A program made the position numbers and the translations under genes. From contig CAJGDA010000025.1 of NCBI GenBank assembly GCA_904501935.1, positions 1-15,411 on the forward strand: a DNA stretch of 15,411 nt. Direction: 5' to 3'. Source of the stretch: an uncultured Methanobrevibacter sp. Its GTDB lineage: Archaea; Methanobacteriota; Methanobacteria; Methanobacteriales; Methanobacteriaceae. Of this stretch, positions 1 through 8,261 are shown in pieces. How positions within the stretch are numbered: the first letter of the stretch is position 1; each line of letters opens with the position of its first letter. A model generated the notes under the pieces. That model searched no databases. It was not told the DNA's origin and worked only from the letters and a program-made list of their open reading frames with translations.

Positions 1-1109
1 ACATTGAAAACATTCGCTTTAACAATATGCCTACGGACATATTCATACCAATCAGAGAAATTAACCAGATCAGGCGTGAGATTCTTGAAAACGCTGAAAC
101 ATTGTTGTTGAACCATTACACTCCAACTAAAAAGGCTGTTAAGGAAGTCCGGAAGAACTTGACTAAATTTTTCGAAGATTACTCTGCATTTAAAGGAAAA
201 ACCAAAAAGAAAACACCTAAATTGTCAATATTCATTGATGACCTATCACAAATCAAAGCGGCATCAGGATTTGAGTTGAAGCGAATCTACTTTGATGGAA
301 ACTGCCACTATAACAACCCGAAGGACTACTTTGAAAACATAAAGGATACCCTGAAAAAAGGCAGCCTAATGGCAGCCCCAACAGAATTCGTCTGGGTGTT
401 GTCTTCATTCATTACTGAAGAAGATGCAATCAGATGCAATGAAATCATTAAAGAACTTGAAAACGAAGGAATCCTCGTTTCCGTAATGGGAGACTTTCCG
501 GGAATGAACGAGATATTTGACTGTCCGATATATGGAAATCATAACCTAAACGTATGGAACAGCTTTTGTGTTCATGATTTGAATGCATCAGGTTTCAAAT
601 CATTGATTTTATCATCAGAGCTTTCAGGTAAGGAAATTAAAGAATTGGTCATGAGAAACCATGATAGGAACATCGATTTGGAAATGATTGTCAATGGAAA
701 CCTTGAAGTTATTGTCAGTAAAGATGATTTCACCAATTTGAATGATGGAAAAGACTTTATAATATCAAATGATGCTGACTATGCCATTTTAGAGGATAAA
801 AAAAGGAAAAAATTCAAATATAAGGTATTTTTCGACTACAACAGGCAAAGCCACATAATTAACAAGGACTGCCTATGTTTAATTGAAGAGATGAATGAAA
901 TAAAGGAAATGGGTCTTGATTCATTAATTCTAGATTGCAGATATTCAGATGAAAAATACACTTCACAAATATTGTCAATTTATAATGATAGCCTTAAGAA
1001 TATAGATGATGAAGAATTGGCAAAATATAAATACCAAATTATGGACTTCTCACAATCCTACATCAACAAAGGCAACTATATTGAAGGCAGACTGCACGAG
1101 GCAAAATAA
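1..1109 (+). CDS. U32-family (DUF3656-type) protein, C-terminal part, cut by left edge
   Basis: The frame is open to the left edge; codons before the first ATG (27) read IENIRFNN. This aligns with the interior of the next gene: DIFIPIREINQIRR here corresponds to TLFIPISKINELRR there. The visible 368 residues are therefore the C-terminal half of a larger protein, and the ATG at 27 is not the true start. The tails also match (LDCRYSDEKY against IDGRYKEDDY, each followed by an IYN motif). The U32 signature and cluster cysteines would lie upstream and cannot be seen. The family was first described as peptidases, but several bacterial members are now linked to hydroxylation of rRNA or tRNA; which activity applies here is unknown. 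The TAA shares its last base with the ATG of the following gene, so the two paralogues are almost certainly cotranscribed and translationally coupled. Confidence 0.85.
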   Translation, partial: IENIRFNNMPTDIFIPIREINQIRREILENAETLLLNHYTPTKKAVKEVRKNLTKFFEDYSAFKGKTKKKTPKLSIFIDDLSQIKAASGFELKRIYFDGNCHYNNPKDYFENIKDTLKKGSLMAAPTEFVWVLSSFITEEDAIRCNEIIKELENEGILVSVMGDFPGMNEIFDCPIYGNHNLNVWNSFCVHDLNASGFKSLILSSELSGKEIKELVMRNHDRNIDLEMIVNGNLEVIVSKDDFTNLNDGKDFIISNDADYAILEDKKRKKFKYKVFFDYNRQSHIINKDCLCLIEEMNEIKEMGLDSLILDCRYSDEKYTSQILSIYNDSLKNIDDEELAKYKYQIMDFSQSYINKGNYIEGRLHEAK

Positions 1110-3529
1110 TGAGAATTCCTGAATTGCTTGCACCGGTCGGATCAATGGAGCATTTGAAAGTAGCCATTAATGCTGGGGCAAGTTCTGTTTATTTGTCAGG
1201 AAAAAATTATGGTGCCCGAAAGTTCGCCAAAAACTTTACTTTAGATGAAATTACCGAAGCAGTAAACATTGCACATATGCACAATGTGAAGGTTTATGTT
1301 ACAGTCAACACATTAATCAAGCAGGATGAACTTGAAAGTGTGATTAATTATCTCTCAAAGCTATATTCAATTGGAGTGGATGCTGTTTTGGTGCAAGATT
1401 TAGGACTAATCGCGCTAATTAACAGATACTTGCCTAATCTAAAAATTCATGCATCAACACAATTAACCTGTGAAAATCAGCTTAAACTAGATTATCTCGA
1501 AAGTAAAGGAATTAAAAGAGTCGTTCTTCCACGTGAAATGAAAAAAGAAGAAATCAAATCTTTAAAAACAGATATGGAACTTGAAATATTTGCTCATGGT
1601 GCATTATGCTATTCTTATTCTGGGCAATGCCTATTAAGTAGTTTCAAAGGTGGAAGAAGCGGAAATAGAGGAACATGTGCTCAGCCATGTCGCCAAAAAT
1701 ACAGAATCCAAGGCATTAAAAAGGAAGATTACTATTTATCCCCCTGCGATTTAAGCCTGTTTAATCAACTAAAAGAAATTTCAGATTTGAATATTGCATG
1801 CATTAAAATTGAAGGAAGAATGCGCTCCAAAGAATATTTGGCCATTGTTGTGAGCAATTACAGAAAAGCGCTTAATAAATTAAAAAGCAGGAAAGAAACT
1901 GAAAGTGAAGAAATAAGTCTGGTATTCAACAGAGGATTCATACAGGGAAAATTCAACAATAATACCAAAAGAAGCATCCGCCCGGGGCATATCGGTTTAA
2001 AAATAGGAAAAGTAATATCTGCAAAGAAAAATCAGATTGCGATAAAATTGGATGATTCCATTAAAAGCATTCCTCAAAAAGGCGATGGACTTTTAATCGT
2101 TAAAAGAAATAATGATTACGGGCTTGAAATATCCCAAAATCCACTAATAACCACTCTAAATCACTTTAAAAAGGGGAAAAACAAGCAAATTAAAGATTTA
2201 ACTCGGCCAGATAAGGTATTGGTTGTCAAAAAGGTATGGCAAAACAAAAAAAGCGATTTTGATTTAAATGACTCAACAGTCTATTTAACAAAAAGACATG
2301 AGTTAACAAAAAAAGCAAAAGAAATTGAAAATAAGGGCAACAATTATGTTAAATCCAAATTAATTCTCACATTCTCTTTAAAAAATAAGTTCCCCCTATT
2401 AAAAGGAAGATTAACACTTGCAAACAGAAAAATAATTGAATCTGAAATAAGAGGAAATACCTCTTTTGAAAAACCTATTAAAAAGTCTGTAGATGTCGAT
2501 ACGATTAAAAAGCAACTTTCAAAAGTTGACAACTATCCATTTGAAATCACACAAATTAACATTAATTATGATGGAACACTATTCATTCCAATAAGCAAAA
2601 TCAATGAACTTAGGAGAAATCTATTCAAAACTTTAGAAAATGAGGTTATAAACAGTTATGTTCATGAACTTGAAAGGATAGTATTGCCGGAATCAAGAAA
2701 TAACGTTACCAATTTAGAGCCAAGCATCTCTTTTTATACCAATAACTTAAAACATTTAGAAAATGTAGAAAATGCAAAAAGGGTTTATTTAGAAATCCCA
2801 CCTCAAGACGACTCAATGAACATCCATGAAAACTGCAATTACAATTTAAATTATATGATTAATTTTATGAAAGAAGCTTATGATATTTCATATGGCAAAG
2901 ACTATGAGTTAATCTGGAAATGGCCCGATATTGCTCATGATAACTTAATTAAAGCATTGAATAAGGTTAGAGGAATATTAAATAAAATGCACTATAACAT
3001 TCCAGTAATGAGCAATTGCTTTAATGGAGAATACGGGCCTTACTCAATGAACATCACAAATAATGAATCTATAGACAGCCTCAAAAATTATAAGCTTTTG
3101 ACAATTTCGCCGGAACTTAGAAAAAGGGATCTTGAAGAAATAATAATGCACTGCAAAAATCCGGACAAAATCGAAATCATCGCTCAAGGATCAATTGAGT
3201 TGATGAAAACCAGATACCCTCTACTCTATAAAAGCGAACTTAAAAAAGACTATGGAAATTACTTGATTGATTTGAAAAATAACAAATTCCCAATTCACAA
3301 AAGCCTTTCGGGTGAAGAACTAATCATATTCAGTGACAGCGAACTTTCATTAATTGATGAAATAAATTATTTGCATAGGATTGGATTCTGTAATTTTGCA
3401 ATAGACGGCCGTTACAAAGAAGATGACTATTATAAAATGATTGATATTTACAATTCTGCATTTAAAAAAGAAATTAACAAAAAAGAATTAATTGAAATTA
3501 GCCCTAAAAATACCCTTGCCAACTATTAA
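1109..3529 (+). CDS. U32-family protein with DUF3656-like C-terminal half (RlhA/YdcP-like)
   Basis: 806 residues, within the usual range of the long DUF3656-containing U32 proteins. The N-terminal TIM-barrel-like half begins RIPELLAPVGSMEHL and contains the U32 signature at about 159-177 (E-I-F-A-H-G-A-L-C then G-Q-C-L-L-S). Cysteines C167, C174, C190 and C194 (C-x6-C and C-x3-C) match the set proposed to hold an iron-sulfur cluster in RlhA/TrhP-type enzymes. SPCDLSL (211-217) and KIEGR (233-237) are further family motifs. The C-terminal half from about residue 290 is the DUF3656-like region. E. coli RlhA hydroxylates C2501 of 23S rRNA; transferring that role to this archaeal protein is inference, and the old peptidase label is less likely. 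The ATG at 1109 overlaps the previous stop and is preceded by GAGG at 1098-1101. It is the second gene of a two-gene tandem duplication. Confidence 0.93.
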   Translation: MRIPELLAPVGSMEHLKVAINAGASSVYLSGKNYGARKFAKNFTLDEITEAVNIAHMHNVKVYVTVNTLIKQDELESVINYLSKLYSIGVDAVLVQDLGLIALINRYLPNLKIHASTQLTCENQLKLDYLESKGIKRVVLPREMKKEEIKSLKTDMELEIFAHGALCYSYSGQCLLSSFKGGRSGNRGTCAQPCRQKYRIQGIKKEDYYLSPCDLSLFNQLKEISDLNIACIKIEGRMRSKEYLAIVVSNYRKALNKLKSRKETESEEISLVFNRGFIQGKFNNNTKRSIRPGHIGLKIGKVISAKKNQIAIKLDDSIKSIPQKGDGLLIVKRNNDYGLEISQNPLITTLNHFKKGKNKQIKDLTRPDKVLVVKKVWQNKKSDFDLNDSTVYLTKRHELTKKAKEIENKGNNYVKSKLILTFSLKNKFPLLKGRLTLANRKIIESEIRGNTSFEKPIKKSVDVDTIKKQLSKVDNYPFEITQININYDGTLFIPISKINELRRNLFKTLENEVINSYVHELERIVLPESRNNVTNLEPSISFYTNNLKHLENVENAKRVYLEIPPQDDSMNIHENCNYNLNYMINFMKEAYDISYGKDYELIWKWPDIAHDNLIKALNKVRGILNKMHYNIPVMSNCFNGEYGPYSMNITNNESIDSLKNYKLLTISPELRKRDLEEIIMHCKNPDKIEIIAQGSIELMKTRYPLLYKSELKKDYGNYLIDLKNNKFPIHKSLSGEELIIFSDSELSLIDEINYLHRIGFCNFAIDGRYKEDDYYKMIDIYNSAFKKEINKKELIEISPKNTLANY

Positions 3530-3561
3530 ATATTACTTTTCAAATGCTCTCGGCAAATAAT

Positions 3562-3580
3562 CAATATATATAATATATAA
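3562..3580 (+). promoter_or_regulatory. TATA box region for the MutS-family gene
   Basis: A run of alternating A/T (ATATATAATATATAA core) lies 30-45 bases before the ATG at 3610, in the only gap between the U32 pair and the next gene. Its spacing fits an archaeal TATA box with transcription starting near 3598-3602, giving a leader of about 10 bases. Base composition is AT-rich throughout, so this rests on position as much as sequence. Confidence 0.5.
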
Positions 3581-3609
3581 ACTATTTTTACAAAAAGGGT
3601 TTGGTAAAA

Positions 3610-5535
3610 ATGCAAGGGGAAAAAATTACATTGCAAAATATTAAAGGTATCGGAGACAAAATCTCCGAAAAAATTATAAACGGTGTTGGAGGCGAAGAAG
3701 AACTCCAAAAGATAATTGATAATGTTGATGTTGAAAAAATAGCAAATATTGAAGGTATAAGCCAAAGAAAAGCTATTGAAATAATGAATCAACTATTAAA
3801 CAACCAGGAATATGAATTTATAAAAAGTGATAGAGCAATGGAGCTCTATGAAGACATTATAAACAAAATTTTATCATATTCAAATACCTCTTATTCTAAA
3901 AACAGAATACTTCTACTTTCTCCTTCAAAAGACATTGACAAAATAAATTCACAACTTGACTTTGTAATGAATGCCAAAAATCATGTTTCTCAACTTCCAA
4001 TTATAAAATTAAGGGGATTGATGAAAAATTTAAAAGAAGTCGAAGAAGCAAAACCGGAATACGATCCAAGCAGAGCAATTCTTGTTGAAAGTGAAGAAGA
4101 CAATGCATACCTTACAGATTTAGGTTTGAATCAATATTATCCTATCATCACAGCTAATGATTCCCCATTACTTCAAGAAGAAATGATGAGTTATGATTTA
4201 GTTTTTTATGTTTACTCACAAGGAATACTTGATTTTGAAGGAATGCCAAACCTCGTAATGATCAATATTGAAGAAGAAGACTACGAAATTGTTCCTGAAA
4301 AAATAATCAACTTCTTTATTCAAAATCAAGATTTGTTTACAAGAGTCCATGAAATACAAAAAATCAGAAATAAGGAAAGCATTTTAGGAGACATAATCCC
4401 AATCATAAACGAATTAAATATTATTGATAAAAGGGAAGTCGATATTGAAGAACTTGTTAATTCTCTTAAAGATGATATGGATAACGAATTAGAAAAATCC
4501 ATTAAACAAGTTGACCTTGAGGGAGATGAAATTCTCAATCTATTAAACAACAACTTCCCTCCAAAAATTAGTAAAATATTTGATGAAATTATCAATAAAA
4601 GAAAAGAAATCATTCGCCAAAAAACTGGATTAAGTTTTGACCCATTTCTTAGAACATACCCAATTCAAATTGATGAAAGTGAAATAAAAAGAATAACCCT
4701 GGAACAATCATCTAAAAAAGAAAATGATATTTTTGATATTAAAAAAAGTGCTGCAATACAACTAAATGCAATCAAAGAAAAAGCCATCAAAGAAGTTGAA
4801 GACACAATTATATTTGATTACGAATTTTGTTTAGGTAGTTTCGCATATGAATATGGCTTATGTAGGCCACAATTTAGCGATGAAATCAAACTAAATGGAG
4901 CACTACACTTAGAGCTAGCACTTAAAAAAGATAGGGATTACGTTCAAAAAGTAGATTATAAACTAACCAAAGATGAGAACATTGCGCTTTTAACAGGAGC
5001 AAACAGCGGAGGAAAAACAACACTCCTTGAAACATTAACACAAATATCCATTATGGCCCAAATGGGACTTCCAGTAAGTGCCACTTCAGCTGAAATTAAA
5101 TTATTTGATGAAATTTATCATTTCTCCAAAAAAAGATCACTTGATGCAGGAGCATTCGAATCATTTTTAAATGTATTCATACCAATCGTTACTACAAACA
5201 GCGAAAAATTAGTTCTATTAGATGAGCTTGAAGGAATAACAGAACTTGAGGCTGCAGTCAAAATCATATCTACATTTATTGATATGATAAAAGAATCCAA
5301 TTCCTATGGTGTGATTGTCACTCATATGGCTAGAGAATTAATGAATTATACTAATATCCGCGTAGATGGGATAGAAGCTAAAGGATTAGACGAAAATTAT
5401 AATTTAATTGTTGATAGAACACCAAAAATGAATTTCCTTGCAAAAAGTACCCCTGAATTAATTTTAAAGAGAATTTACGAAAAATCAGATGATGAATTGA
5501 AAGCAGTATATGCCAGAATTTTAGAAAAATTCTAA
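3610..5535 (+). CDS. MutS-family ATPase with N-terminal helix-hairpin-helix region (MutS2/MutS5-like)
   Basis: 641 residues from the ATG at 3610. A TTG at 3601 is in frame, but it would sit at the inferred transcript start with no room for a ribosome site. Residues 8-64 contain two HhH-like hairpins (IKGIGDKISEKII and IEGISQRKAIEIM), a DNA-binding module. A helical middle region follows, with a coiled-coil-like stretch around 350-400. The C-terminal MutS ATPase has Walker A GANSGGKTT (463-471), DAGAFESF, Walker B VLLDE (D538, E539) and the VTHM histidine (H572). No MutS mismatch-recognition domain and no C-terminal Smr nuclease are evident, so classical mismatch repair or MutS2-style nuclease action is not supported. 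Archaeal MutS-like proteins of this type probably bind branched or recombining DNA; that is inference. It is followed after 34 bases by an ABC1 kinase gene that may have its own promoter. Confidence 0.88.
   Translation: MQGEKITLQNIKGIGDKISEKIINGVGGEEELQKIIDNVDVEKIANIEGISQRKAIEIMNQLLNNQEYEFIKSDRAMELYEDIINKILSYSNTSYSKNRILLLSPSKDIDKINSQLDFVMNAKNHVSQLPIIKLRGLMKNLKEVEEAKPEYDPSRAILVESEEDNAYLTDLGLNQYYPIITANDSPLLQEEMMSYDLVFYVYSQGILDFEGMPNLVMINIEEEDYEIVPEKIINFFIQNQDLFTRVHEIQKIRNKESILGDIIPIINELNIIDKREVDIEELVNSLKDDMDNELEKSIKQVDLEGDEILNLLNNNFPPKISKIFDEIINKRKEIIRQKTGLSFDPFLRTYPIQIDESEIKRITLEQSSKKENDIFDIKKSAAIQLNAIKEKAIKEVEDTIIFDYEFCLGSFAYEYGLCRPQFSDEIKLNGALHLELALKKDRDYVQKVDYKLTKDENIALLTGANSGGKTTLLETLTQISIMAQMGLPVSATSAEIKLFDEIYHFSKKRSLDAGAFESFLNVFIPIVTTNSEKLVLLDELEGITELEAAVKIISTFIDMIKESNSYGVIVTHMARELMNYTNIRVDGIEAKGLDENYNLIVDRTPKMNFLAKSTPELILKRIYEKSDDELKAVYARILEKF
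5515..5533 (+). terminator. Hairpin at the 3' end of the MutS-family gene
   Basis: A perfect 8-bp inverted repeat, AGAATTTT / AAAATTCT with a 3-base loop, encodes the last residues of the protein and ends on the first base of the TAA stop. T tracts follow at 5551-5555 and 5560-5564, close to the next start codon. Hairpin plus U tract could terminate or process the transcript. The stem is AT-rich and weak and the T tract is not adjacent, so it may be partly chance. Confidence 0.35.
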
Positions 5536-5537
5536 AA

Positions 5538-5546
5538 AAATATATG
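5538..5546 (+). promoter_or_regulatory. TATA box placed for a leaderless ABC1 kinase transcript
   Basis: AAATATATG lies in the 34-base gap after the MutS-family stop, centred about 28 bases before the ATG at 5570. That is the usual archaeal TATA-to-start distance, and no Shine-Dalgarno-like sequence precedes the ATG (only TTTTTAATTA). A leaderless mRNA starting at the ATG is inferred. Confidence 0.4.
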
Positions 5547-5569
5547 TTACTTTTTACAATTTTTAATTA

Positions 5570-7222
5570 ATGAAAGTTATTAGCCCCAGTAGAAATGAAA
5601 ATATAAGAAGAATAAATGAAATCTACAAAGTCCTTAAGGAAAATAATTTTGGGTTTTTGATAGAAGAAAATACCTTCTTTAAAAAATTTCCTCTCTTAAG
5701 AAATCGTAATGCTAAAAAAGAAGAAATAGTACCTGATGAAACTGTTCCGACCAGAATGCGAAAAGTATTGGAGCAATTAGGCCCGGCATATATCAAATTA
5801 GGTCAAATGTTAAGTACCCGTCCAGATTTAGTAGGGATAGAAATTGCTAAAGAACTTCAAAAATTAAGAGATGAAGCACCAGCAACTCCCTTTGATGAAA
5901 TGAAAGCATTAATTGAGGAAGAATTGGGCAGACCATTAGAAGAAATATTCGAACACTTTGATGAAATTCCACTTGGATCTGCATCACTAGGTCAAGTATA
6001 TAGGGCAGAATTAAAAAGTACTGGGGAAGAAGTGGCAATTAAAGTTCTAAAACCAAATTCCCGTGAAATTATTGAATCTGATGTTAAAATAATGAAATTT
6101 TTAGCAAGAAGGATAGATAAATACATATCACTTACCCGAACTTACAACTTACCTGCAATAATTAGTGAATTCGAAAGATCCATTTTTAAGGAAATTAATT
6201 TCCTAGAAGAAGCAATGAACTTACAGAATCTTGCAAAAAACTTCAGAGGTGTGAATTATATAAAAATACCTGATGTATATCTTGATTATTGTACTGAAAA
6301 AGTCATTACAATGGAATTAATACATGGTGTGAAACTCACAGATTTAATTGAAGGCGATTATCCTGACATTGATAAGAAAAGAATAGCAAATTATGGCCTT
6401 AAATCCTACTTTAAACAAATAATGATTGATGGTTTTTTCCATGCAGATCCCCATCCTGGAAATTTAATTGTGACTGAAGACCACAAACTATGTTATATTG
6501 ATGCAGGGATGATGGGTATTTTAAATGAAGACTTTAAAGAAGACTTAGCGGCACTGATTTTATTAATGATAAGTGGTAACACAAACAACATCATAACTCA
6601 ATTAATGTATATGGAAATCATCAGCCCATCACAAAATACTCCTGAATTGCGATCAGATATTGATGATTTAATGAATTTATATTATGGAGCTGAATTGAGG
6701 AATATGGATGGTGTATTGGAAGATTTACTAAATGCAATGATTAAAAATAATGTTATTCTTCCAAAAGACTTTGTAATGATAGGTCGTGGCATAACACTTA
6801 TTGAAGATTCCGGTAGAAAATTAGATCCAAACTTTAATGCAGCTACCGAATTGAAAAAATTATCCCATCAAATAATCGCAAATAAATACAGACCAAAAAG
6901 AATGGGTAAAGTTGGATTAAACTACCTATTACAAATGGAACATTTGGCAAAAGATTTACCAGATACCATTAGAAATACTGCCAACAAATTAGAAGAAGGG
7001 GATATCGAAGTAAGACTAAAACATGAAGAGATAAGTCAATTAACTAATCAATTATCAGTAGCATTGATTATATCCTCATTGATTATTGGATCATCATTAG
7101 CCATTATTGGCGGTGCAGGTCCCAAAATATTTGGAATATCTGGAATCGGATTCATAGGTTTTGTTTTTAGTGGATTATTGGGCATCTTCTTAATCATAGA
7201 ATATATGATAGAAAGAGAATGA
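5570..7222 (+). CDS. ABC1/UbiB-family atypical kinase-like membrane protein (DAG variant)
   Basis: 550 residues with the family's motifs in order. These are the K-x-G-Q motif (K76, G78, Q79, followed by STRPDL), the Ala-containing nucleotide loop GSASLGQV (136-143), VAIK with K158, HADPHPGN (291-298), and the metal-binding motif D311-A-G followed by MMG. In most relatives, including the paralogue at 8255-9841, that last motif reads DFG. Two hydrophobic segments at about 494-513 and 523-545 predict a C-terminal membrane hairpin, as in UbiB. Family members are linked to lipid and quinone metabolism and have weak ATPase activity. Methanogens of this kind lack ubiquinone, so the substrate is unknown; isoprenoid or membrane lipid handling is a guess. 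The N-terminal ~45 residues extend beyond the paralogue. It converges on the minus-strand genes that follow. Confidence 0.9.
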   Translation: MKVISPSRNENIRRINEIYKVLKENNFGFLIEENTFFKKFPLLRNRNAKKEEIVPDETVPTRMRKVLEQLGPAYIKLGQMLSTRPDLVGIEIAKELQKLRDEAPATPFDEMKALIEEELGRPLEEIFEHFDEIPLGSASLGQVYRAELKSTGEEVAIKVLKPNSREIIESDVKIMKFLARRIDKYISLTRTYNLPAIISEFERSIFKEINFLEEAMNLQNLAKNFRGVNYIKIPDVYLDYCTEKVITMELIHGVKLTDLIEGDYPDIDKKRIANYGLKSYFKQIMIDGFFHADPHPGNLIVTEDHKLCYIDAGMMGILNEDFKEDLAALILLMISGNTNNIITQLMYMEIISPSQNTPELRSDIDDLMNLYYGAELRNMDGVLEDLLNAMIKNNVILPKDFVMIGRGITLIEDSGRKLDPNFNAATELKKLSHQIIANKYRPKRMGKVGLNYLLQMEHLAKDLPDTIRNTANKLEEGDIEVRLKHEEISQLTNQLSVALIISSLIIGSSLAIIGGAGPKIFGISGIGFIGFVFSGLLGIFLIIEYMIERE

Positions 7223-7289
7223 AATTTTTAAATTTAGTGAAAATAATTTTATTTTAAAAAATAGATGCAAAATGACTATCGCTAGTTAG

Positions 7290-7331
7290 AAAAAAATAAA
7301 AAAAGTGGGATATTATGAGATTATAACATCC
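7290..7331 (-). terminator. Intrinsic-type terminator of the secreted-protein gene, overlapping its stop codon
   Basis: Read on the minus strand, arms GGATGTTAT (7331-7323) and ATAATATCC (7316-7308) pair over 9 bp with one G-U wobble around a 6-base loop. CAC and then 15 bases that are T except for one A (7304-7290) follow. The TAA stop (7315-7313) lies inside the stem. This is the hairpin-plus-U-tract layout of bacterial terminators. In archaea the U tract alone can suffice, so the hairpin's role is uncertain. Confidence 0.65.
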
Positions 7332-8143
7332 TCAGTATATTTATTAACATTTGAATCTCCATCAGGTGTGAATTCCACTTTAATTTGATGTTGACCAAGG
7401 TAACTATCAGTGATTCCGAATATTGGGGTTGCTAAATCACCAGCAGTAAGTTCATTAAATACTAATTTACCATCAACATAAACTAATAGGTGCCCATTTG
7501 AGAAATCAGAATCATAAAGCTTATTAATACCTTCAAGTTTCAGTGTATCTCCTTGGCTTATTATTTTATTATCCCTGACTCTTGTAATAGTGTATTGGGA
7601 GTGTTTTTCAACAGTTGGATGTGAAACCGGAGCATATGAAGTACTTGTTGCAACTGCAGGAACATCACTTACTTCAGATTCAACAGTTTCATTAGTAACA
7701 TCAGTAGTATTAGTGGTATTAGTTTCATTACCGCCAAACAATTTCATAAAGATATCTAAAATCTCATCTATACTCATATTAGAGTAGTTACTACTACTGC
7801 TCCTGTTCATACCACTAAAATTGTAGTTTCCACTAGTTCCGTTAAAGTTAAAAGATGGTGTTTTACCACTACTACCAGCACCACTTTCAGTGCCATCGTC
7901 ACCAGTGTTTGTATCTTCCGTATTAGTACCAGTTTCATCATTGTTTTGAGTGTCATCAGCTTGATTGTCTTCTGAATCATCAGCAACTTCACCCGCCGCA
8001 TCAGCAGCAACTTCATCTACTAAATCGCTTGACTGTAGTGCTACATTAGAATCATTAGTGAAATCTGTTGCACTAAAAGCATTCATAGATAAAGATAAAA
8101 TAATAAACAAAGCTAAAATATATTTAATTTTATTATTTAACAT
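7313..8143 (-). CDS. Secreted acidic, sequon-rich protein with predicted Ig-like C-terminal domain
   Basis: 276 residues. A clear signal peptide (basic MLNNKIK, hydrophobic ILALFIILSL, likely cut after FSA at residue 25) marks export. Residues 41-90 are a low-complexity D/E/N/T linker. Residues 95-155 are rich in N, S, T and G and hold nine of ten N-x-S/T sequons (positions 101, 108, 113, 119, 122, 139, 142, 145 and 151; the tenth is at 30), suggesting dense N-glycosylation. Residues 176-276 have alternating strand-like segments (LVYVDGKLVF, HQIKVEFTPDG) resembling the Ig-like domains of methanogen adhesin-like proteins. There is no C-terminal anchor, so it may be released or held by its partner or glycans. 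The ATG has a strong AAGGAGG site 7 bases upstream (8157-8151). It lies 111 bases downstream of the second ABC1 gene on the same strand. Function unknown; cell-surface role inferred. Confidence 0.85.
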   Translation of the reverse strand: MLNNKIKYILALFIILSLSMNAFSATDFTNDSNVALQSSDLVDEVAADAAGEVADDSEDNQADDTQNNDETGTNTEDTNTGDDGTESGAGSSGKTPSFNFNGTSGNYNFSGMNRSSSSNYSNMSIDEILDIFMKLFGGNETNTTNTTDVTNETVESEVSDVPAVATSTSYAPVSHPTVEKHSQYTITRVRDNKIISQGDTLKLEGINKLYDSDFSNGHLLVYVDGKLVFNELTAGDLATPIFGITDSYLGQHQIKVEFTPDGDSNVNKYTEDVIIS

Positions 8144-8150
8144 AAATTTT

Positions 8151-8157
8151 CCTCCTT
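8151..8157 (-). promoter_or_regulatory. Strong Shine-Dalgarno site of the secreted-protein gene
   Basis: On the minus strand AAGGAGG lies 7 bases before the ATG at 8143. It is the longest match to the 16S rRNA tail seen in the window and fixes the start of a protein whose signal peptide begins exactly there. It suggests strong translation. Confidence 0.75.
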
Positions 8158-8236
8158 TTTTTAATAATAGAATCTTTTAATTCAATAAACATAATATTTC
8201 AATTATTTACATATCTCCTTAAATTTTGACATAATA

Positions 8237-8261
8237 AGATTAGATATGGAAAATCTAATCT
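8237..8261 (-). terminator. Perfect hairpin across the stop codon of the second ABC1 kinase gene
   Basis: A perfect 9-bp inverted repeat, AGATTAGAT / ATCTAATCT with a 7-base loop, contains the TAG stop (8257-8255). What follows on the minus strand is TATTATGTC, without a U tract. It may therefore be a processing or stability element between this gene and the secreted-protein gene rather than a full terminator. Confidence 0.45.

Noticed and set aside
3601..3609. TTG at 3601 as the start of the MutS-family gene
   Set aside because: It would sit at the inferred transcript start with no ribosome site at a workable distance; the ATG 9 bases later is the better choice.
3526..3792. Minus-strand frame of 88 residues over the start of the MutS-family gene
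   Set aside because: It overlaps a well-supported gene and its promoter, is rich in F, Y and N as expected of antisense AT-rich code, and resembles nothing recognisable.
7590..8180. Several open frames opposite or out of phase with the secreted-protein gene
   Set aside because: They mirror the low-complexity D/E/N/T codons of the real gene, lack ribosome sites and have repetitive V/L/S or K/L/M composition.
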